This document shows positions 6,268 to 9,697 of a DNA stretch of 9,697 nucleotides, in pieces. The stretch lies in NCBI GenBank assembly GCA_937895305.1, contig CALAXS010000683.1:1-9697 (forward strand), written 5' to 3'. The position numbers and the translations under genes were made by a program. Under the pieces are notes generated by a model. That model had not been told where the DNA came from. It did no database searches and saw only the letters and a program-made list of their open reading frames with translations. Position 1 is the first letter of the stretch, and the number at the start of each line of letters is the position of its first letter. The stretch is from an uncultured bacterium. Its GTDB lineage: Bacteria > Hydrogenedentota > Hydrogenedentia > Hydrogenedentales > JAEUWI01.

Positions 6268-6924
6268 CTAGCGGCCCCAGATTTCGAGTTCTACGAAGTT
6301 GGTAAGGTCGTTGGCAGTGTTGCCCTGGCCATATACGCGAACGTATTGTGCCTTGGTGTCCTTGCCATCGATGAGGCGACCTTTGTCGTTGTCCTTGTAT
6401 TCTTTGTCTTCGCCCACGCCGAAACCAGCGCTGTTGTCGAAGTCATTGTTGTACAGGGTTATGACGTCTTTCTTGAATTCTTTGTCGTTGGAAGCCTGAA
6501 CAACCACGTCGAAATATACGCGGTTACCTTCGTGGAAGTGCCAGAGGAGGAGACATTCCAGGGTGCTTTCCGCACCGAGGTCTACCTGTACCCACTGTAC
6601 GCCTTCGCCCAGTTCGATGAGGCTGTCTTTGCTGTAGTCTTTGTCGCCATCAACGAGCATCTTCAGTTCACCGAGTGCAGGGTTCTTGTCGCTGCTGGTA
6701 ACGGCTTTACCTTTGGAAATGATCTTGGTACCCGCTTCAGCCTTGAAGGCGGGGCGGGGCTTGAAGGATTCTTCCTCCAGATTGGGGCCCCAATAGTCTA
6801 CGGGCGTACCACCGAAGAAGGGCTCGGGCAGTTCAAATTTAAGTTCGATTTCTTCGGCCATGGCGGGGGCGCCGAGTGCCATCAACATAAGTGCAATTGT
6901 CAGCAGGGTCGTTGTGATTTTCAT
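6268..6924 (-). CDS. Secreted discoidin-like protein, paralogue of the adjacent lipoprotein
   Basis: A 218-residue protein with a Sec signal peptide (MKITTTLLTIALMLMALG core, likely cleavage after AMA at 23) and no lipobox, so it is predicted soluble in the periplasm or outside. The mature chain is one beta-rich domain matching the neighbouring lipoprotein: ELPEPFFGGTP (31-41), RPAFKAEAGT, LIELGEGVQW, VQVDLGAES, LLWHFH, RVYFDV, VQASND, TLYNND and QYVRVYGQGNTAN are shared nearly unchanged. The Pro/Glu linker of the paralogue is absent. A strong site AAGGAGA (6935-6929) precedes the ATG, a TGCTATAAT extended -10 lies upstream and a good terminator follows, which points to high expression as a single-gene unit. 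No enzyme motif was seen; ligand binding is inferred from the fold class. Confidence 0.82.
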   Translation of the reverse strand: MKITTTLLTIALMLMALGAPAMAEEIELKFELPEPFFGGTPVDYWGPNLEEESFKPRPAFKAEAGTKIISKGKAVTSSDKNPALGELKMLVDGDKDYSKDSLIELGEGVQWVQVDLGAESTLECLLLWHFHEGNRVYFDVVVQASNDKEFKKDVITLYNNDFDNSAGFGVGEDKEYKDNDKGRLIDGKDTKAQYVRVYGQGNTANDLTNFVELEIWGR

Positions 6925-6987
6925 GGGATCTCCTTGTTTACCAGATCGGGTGGTCGCCCGTTTAATTATTCATCCAAAAGTGTGCAA

Positions 6988-6996
6988 ATTATAGCA
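6988..6996 (-). promoter_or_regulatory. Extended -10 promoter (TGCTATAAT)
   Basis: On the minus strand TGC precedes a consensus TATAAT (6993-6988). The -35 region, about TGAATT, is poor, which is usual for extended -10 promoters. Transcription would start near 6981, giving a leader of about 57 bases before the ATG at 6924. It lies in the 132-bp gap between the two-TM gene and the secreted protein gene. Confidence 0.7.
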
Positions 6997-7056
6997 AATA
7001 CATAGCGGGAATTCATCTTTACAACATTTTCTTATGCCCGTTTAGGACTATGATGT

Positions 7057-7719
7057 TCAGGCTTTGGTTTCAAGGGGTGAAATTACGGGGGTTTCCCTTG
7101 ATCCTGCGAGCTTGTCCTGTATGCCATTGCGGTAGTTTTCATAGGCCTCCTCATATATCTGTAGATAATGACGACAGATGAGGGCAGGATATTCACGCAC
7201 TCCCGATTGAATACGTAGCGCGGCACGTTTTTCTGCGCGATCCTTGATGAGATAGGCCGGCATGATGCTACAGGCAATGAAGAGTACGAGGGTCATAGTG
7301 TTGAGTTCGTAGAAGAAAAAGACGGTAAAACTGAGGAGGGTGGTGATGGCGAAGAAGAGTATGGCACCGACCAGAGGCGGTATATCTGCCCTAGCAGATT
7401 TATTGAGCATATAGGCCGGCGGCGTAAAAAAAGGATTACCCAGTTCTTTTACGATTTCACGGATAGCACTGGCCTTGTGTCCATTGTTCAAAAGCACCTC
7501 GGTTGCTTCTACCCGCAACGAGGATTCTACAGCGTCCAGCCCCGCAGTGGCCGCGGCGAAGAGTTTTTCATCCAGGAGTTGTTGAAGAAAGTGCTCCGCT
7601 TCAGAGCCTGTTCTTTGCATGGCCTGATGTACCCGTGAATCATTGAGTAATTCAACACGGGCTGATTGAAGGGGTTCTTCTATGAGGTGATTGTATTGGG
7701 GCGGATTCCATTCACCCAT
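7057..7719 (-). CDS. Two-TM membrane protein of unknown function, coupled to dynamin-like GTPase
   Basis: I do not recognise a family for this 220-residue protein. Residues 1-110 are helical and charged and include EHFLQQLLDEKLFAAATAGLD (42-62) and a helix about 70-93. Two hydrophobic segments at about 114-137 and 141-159 form a hairpin separated by a short ELN loop. A basic patch (KDRAEKRAALR, 159-169) follows the second segment. The tail from 170 is helical with many Tyr and Glu (REYPALICRHYLQIYEEAYENYR). Its ATG overlaps the GTPase stop by one base (TAATG, 7721-7717) and lacks a clear Shine-Dalgarno site, which suggests translation by re-initiation and hence co-production with the GTPase. 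A membrane anchor or partner for the GTPase is the simplest inference. No terminator is visible after the stop. Confidence 0.75.
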   Translation of the reverse strand: MGEWNPPQYNHLIEEPLQSARVELLNDSRVHQAMQRTGSEAEHFLQQLLDEKLFAAATAGLDAVESSLRVEATEVLLNNGHKASAIREIVKELGNPFFTPPAYMLNKSARADIPPLVGAILFFAITTLLSFTVFFFYELNTMTLVLFIACSIMPAYLIKDRAEKRAALRIQSGVREYPALICRHYLQIYEEAYENYRNGIQDKLAGSRETPVISPLETKA

Positions 7720-9659
7720 TATAAGGTCACTTTATCGACACGCGTTGTTTCTTCAACAATGGTCTGTGCTTGACTACGCAGGGCTGAAAGTTGGGTAACC
7801 TTGGGTTCCAGCCGTTCAATGATGGCATTGCTTTCCCTGCGGATTTCTTCTTCGCGGGCAAGAAGGCCATCACATTCCTTTTGGACTACATCGATGGCGT
7901 TATCCACTTCACCCTGAACCGCTTCGTAGAATACATCGGCGCGGGTACGTAAGTGTTCGGCCACAGACTCGATAATGGGTTTACCACGGTACCCTTCTTT
8001 ATCTTTAACGCCATGAATAATCATGTTGAGGGCATTTTCCTGAATGGCTGGTTCCAGTTTTTTAAGCCATCGGTCCTCACTCCAGGCCAGTCGGGTGAGG
8101 AAGCCGGTAGCAATACCCATAAGACCGCCCACACCTGCACCGATAGCAGTACCCAGTCCAGGGACAAAGGAACCAACGGCGGCACCCGCTGCTGCGCCGA
8201 GGGCTGCCCCGCCTGCACCAAAGGCCATATAGCTTCCAGCAACAGAGGATTCGATAACAGAGATTTCAACTTGACCGGGATCGGTCATGTGGGTACGCAA
8301 GCCACGTACCTGCCCCAGATGCTCGGTGATGTCATCCCGGGCTTCCTGTTCTGCCTGTTCCATGGTCGCGGTAAGGCCTTGCATAATGGTGGAAATGAAT
8401 TCATCCACCTGATGCTCCATTTGTGTGGAGAGGGACTCGAATTTTTTGCGCCGCGCGTCTTTCAGATTATTGCCTTCACGCAGCCATGCAATAAGAGGAG
8501 CAATGACTTTTTCCTGAATGGTGTCTTCGTTCACTTTGCTTCGGAACTGCGCTTCATAGCCTGTACAGACGACACCATCCAACTGCCCCCCTTTGGAGCG
8601 TGCATTGTATCGGTTAAGGACCTGATCGGAATTGGCACGAATTTCTTCGAGCTTCTGGAGGAGGTTCTCCCGGTTTGCACGAAGTTCATCGAACTTGGTG
8701 GGGTCTTTGGCCAGTTCAAGTTCATTTTCCAGGGGTGCCATAAAATCATCGGCACGCTCCCAGACGAAACGACCTGCCGTGCCCACTACGGCACCTGCCT
8801 TGTTTTCATTGAGAAGATAGTCGAGGAGACGTTCTTTCAGATGTGGAAAACGGCTTTGCCCCATAAGGTAGGCAGCAAGATCCGCGTTCGGATGGGTGCT
8901 TTCTTCCAGTCGTTTCTGAATCCCGAGCGGGATGGAGATCTTGTTGTCATCCAGAACTTCTTCAAGCGTGATTTGACCATTATCAAGCTGTTGAGCACGA
9001 AGGGCACGGTAGCCGGAGAGAAAGAAAATTTCAGAGTCTTCCGGGATGTCGTGGCGACCGAATGCTTCGAGCAGGCTGCTGGCCGGGCCTCGTATACCGC
9101 GCATATCAATTTCGTCCGGATCCAGTTTGTCGGCTTTGTTCAGCACAAAAAAGACCCGCCGTCCACGCCATTTTATGATGCGCTTGATGAAATTGAGATC
9201 GTGAATGTTCCCAGCAAAGCTGCTGTCTACAAAGCAAATAACCAGATGACTGCGCTCTATAATGCCATAGGTGATTTCCTGGCGGGTCTGGGAAACCGAA
9301 TGAACACCGGGTGTATCAACGAAAGCGATATCTTCCTGGAGCACCGTAGAGGGCAACTGGATATTAAGTTCTTCGATTTTTTCTCGCAATGGCATGAAAT
9401 GGGGGAAGTCTTCATCCCCCATAACAGTAACCAGGGGTTCAAGGGATGTGCGCAAAGCATGAGGCTCTTCGTTGTGAAAGGCGATATGAATTTGACACCC
9501 TTCCTCATGCACTTCGATGTTGACATTGATGTCTTTGAGCAAAGTCTTGATAGATTCCAGTTCATGTTCAGATATAGCTTCGTTTAGACGAAGATTCAGG
9601 GCCATAGCATCGCTACGTTGAATAAACGTGAGCTTGGAGGTGCATTCCTCGACATCCAT
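7719..9659 (-). pseudogene. Dynamin-like GTPase body, separated from its P-loop by an in-frame TAG
   Basis: This 646-residue open frame encodes most of a bacterial dynamin-like GTPase, a family that remodels membranes through GTP hydrolysis. It has a G2-like ECTSKLTFI (5-13), G3 DTPG (115-118), FVDSS (144-148) and G4 NKAD (174-177), then long helical regions (about 300-460 and 530-640). Between these is a Gly/Ala-rich hydrophobic stretch (about 474-525; AFGAGGAALGAAAGAAVG followed by further glycine-zipper-like repeats) that could insert in membrane. No G1 P-loop is present. The first ATG lacks a ribosome binding site and falls where the family is already past the P-loop. Upstream codons in the same frame read AINAFLGCA, stop, LR, so the frame is the interior of a larger gene. 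It may be a broken gene, carry a sequence error, or use readthrough. Confidence 0.72.
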
Positions 9660-9697
9660 GCGGAGCTAGGCACAGCCTAGAAATGCATTGATAGCCG
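9660..9697 (-). pseudogene. Upstream exon-like remnant of the GTPase frame, with in-frame TAG at 9668-9666
   Basis: On the minus strand, in frame with the GTPase ORF, the last 38 bases of the window encode AINAFLGCA, then TAG (9668-9666), then LR, then the apparent start Met. In dynamin-like GTPases the P-loop GKS/GKT is followed by a helix of the form xxINAxLG, and then by the G2 threonine region, so this segment fits exactly the missing piece. The P-loop itself would lie a few codons beyond the window edge. Confidence 0.65.

Noticed and set aside
6184..7005. Plus-strand open frame across the secreted discoidin-like gene
   Set aside because: It runs through the terminator and promoter of the minus-strand gene, and its translation (VFVVGS, FVAINEH and the like) mirrors the coding strand. 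The minus strand has the signal peptide, ribosome binding site and a paralogue.
7953..9587. Long plus-strand open frame opposite the GTPase
   Set aside because: It is the antisense shadow of the GTPase body, which has clear DTPG and NKAD motifs on the minus strand. The plus-strand product is Phe- and Cys-rich, has no recognisable motif and lacks a ribosome binding site.
9666..9668. TAG read as a sense codon throughout the genome
   Set aside because: At least five genes here (stops at 2694-2696, 2816-2818, 5340-5342, 5352-5354 and 6268-6270) end in TAG at sensible family lengths, so general reassignment is unlikely. Site-specific readthrough is not excluded.

Overview
The window looks bacterial and probably chromosomal, from an uncultivated or little-studied lineage. 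The evidence is lipoprotein and Sec signal peptides, Shine-Dalgarno sites, sigma-70-like -10 boxes and an intrinsic terminator. The mix of a DUF1080 protein, secreted discoidin-like proteins, a TIGR03663/Agl23-like membrane protein and short palindromic repeats recalls PVC-group or Hydrogenedentes-like genomes. That placement is a guess from gene content and no marker gene supports it. I saw no rRNA, tRNA, CRISPR array, transposase or phage gene.

Layout. 1-56: fragment of a dispersed repeat. 141-782 (+): LolD/MacB-type ABC ATPase with no permease in view. 877-1905 (+): exported DUF1080 protein. 1971-2696 (+): ALG5-like family 2 glycosyltransferase. 2816-4489 (-): polytopic TIGR03663/Agl23-like protein, convergent with the glycosyltransferase. 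4490-4844: non-coding and rich in repeats. 4845-5342 (+): FMN-binding-split/PPOX-like protein. 5352-6122 and 6268-6924 (-): two tandem paralogous discoidin-like proteins, one a lipoprotein and one a plain secreted form, with a terminator between them and a promoter upstream of the second. 7057-9697 (-): a two-gene unit of a dynamin-like GTPase followed, with overlapping stop and start codons, by a two-TM protein.

Functional themes. The glycosyltransferase and the Agl23-like protein could form a polyprenyl-phosphate sugar donor/acceptor pair for extracytoplasmic glycosylation. The DUF1080 and discoidin-like proteins are exported beta-rich proteins likely to bind or process carbohydrate. The GTPase and two-TM protein look like a membrane-remodelling module.

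The most notable point is at the right edge. The GTPase frame continues upstream of the first usable ATG with residues that fit the helix after a P-loop (AINAFLG), but an in-frame TAG lies between that segment and the G2 region. The P-loop half is therefore cut off from the rest. Five other genes here end in TAG, so general recoding is unlikely. A nonsense mutation, a sequence error or site-specific readthrough remain possible. A second theme is a dispersed repeat with a TGTCATTCC hairpin and a conserved tail of about 60 bp, one fragment of which overlaps the apparent start of the Agl23-like gene.
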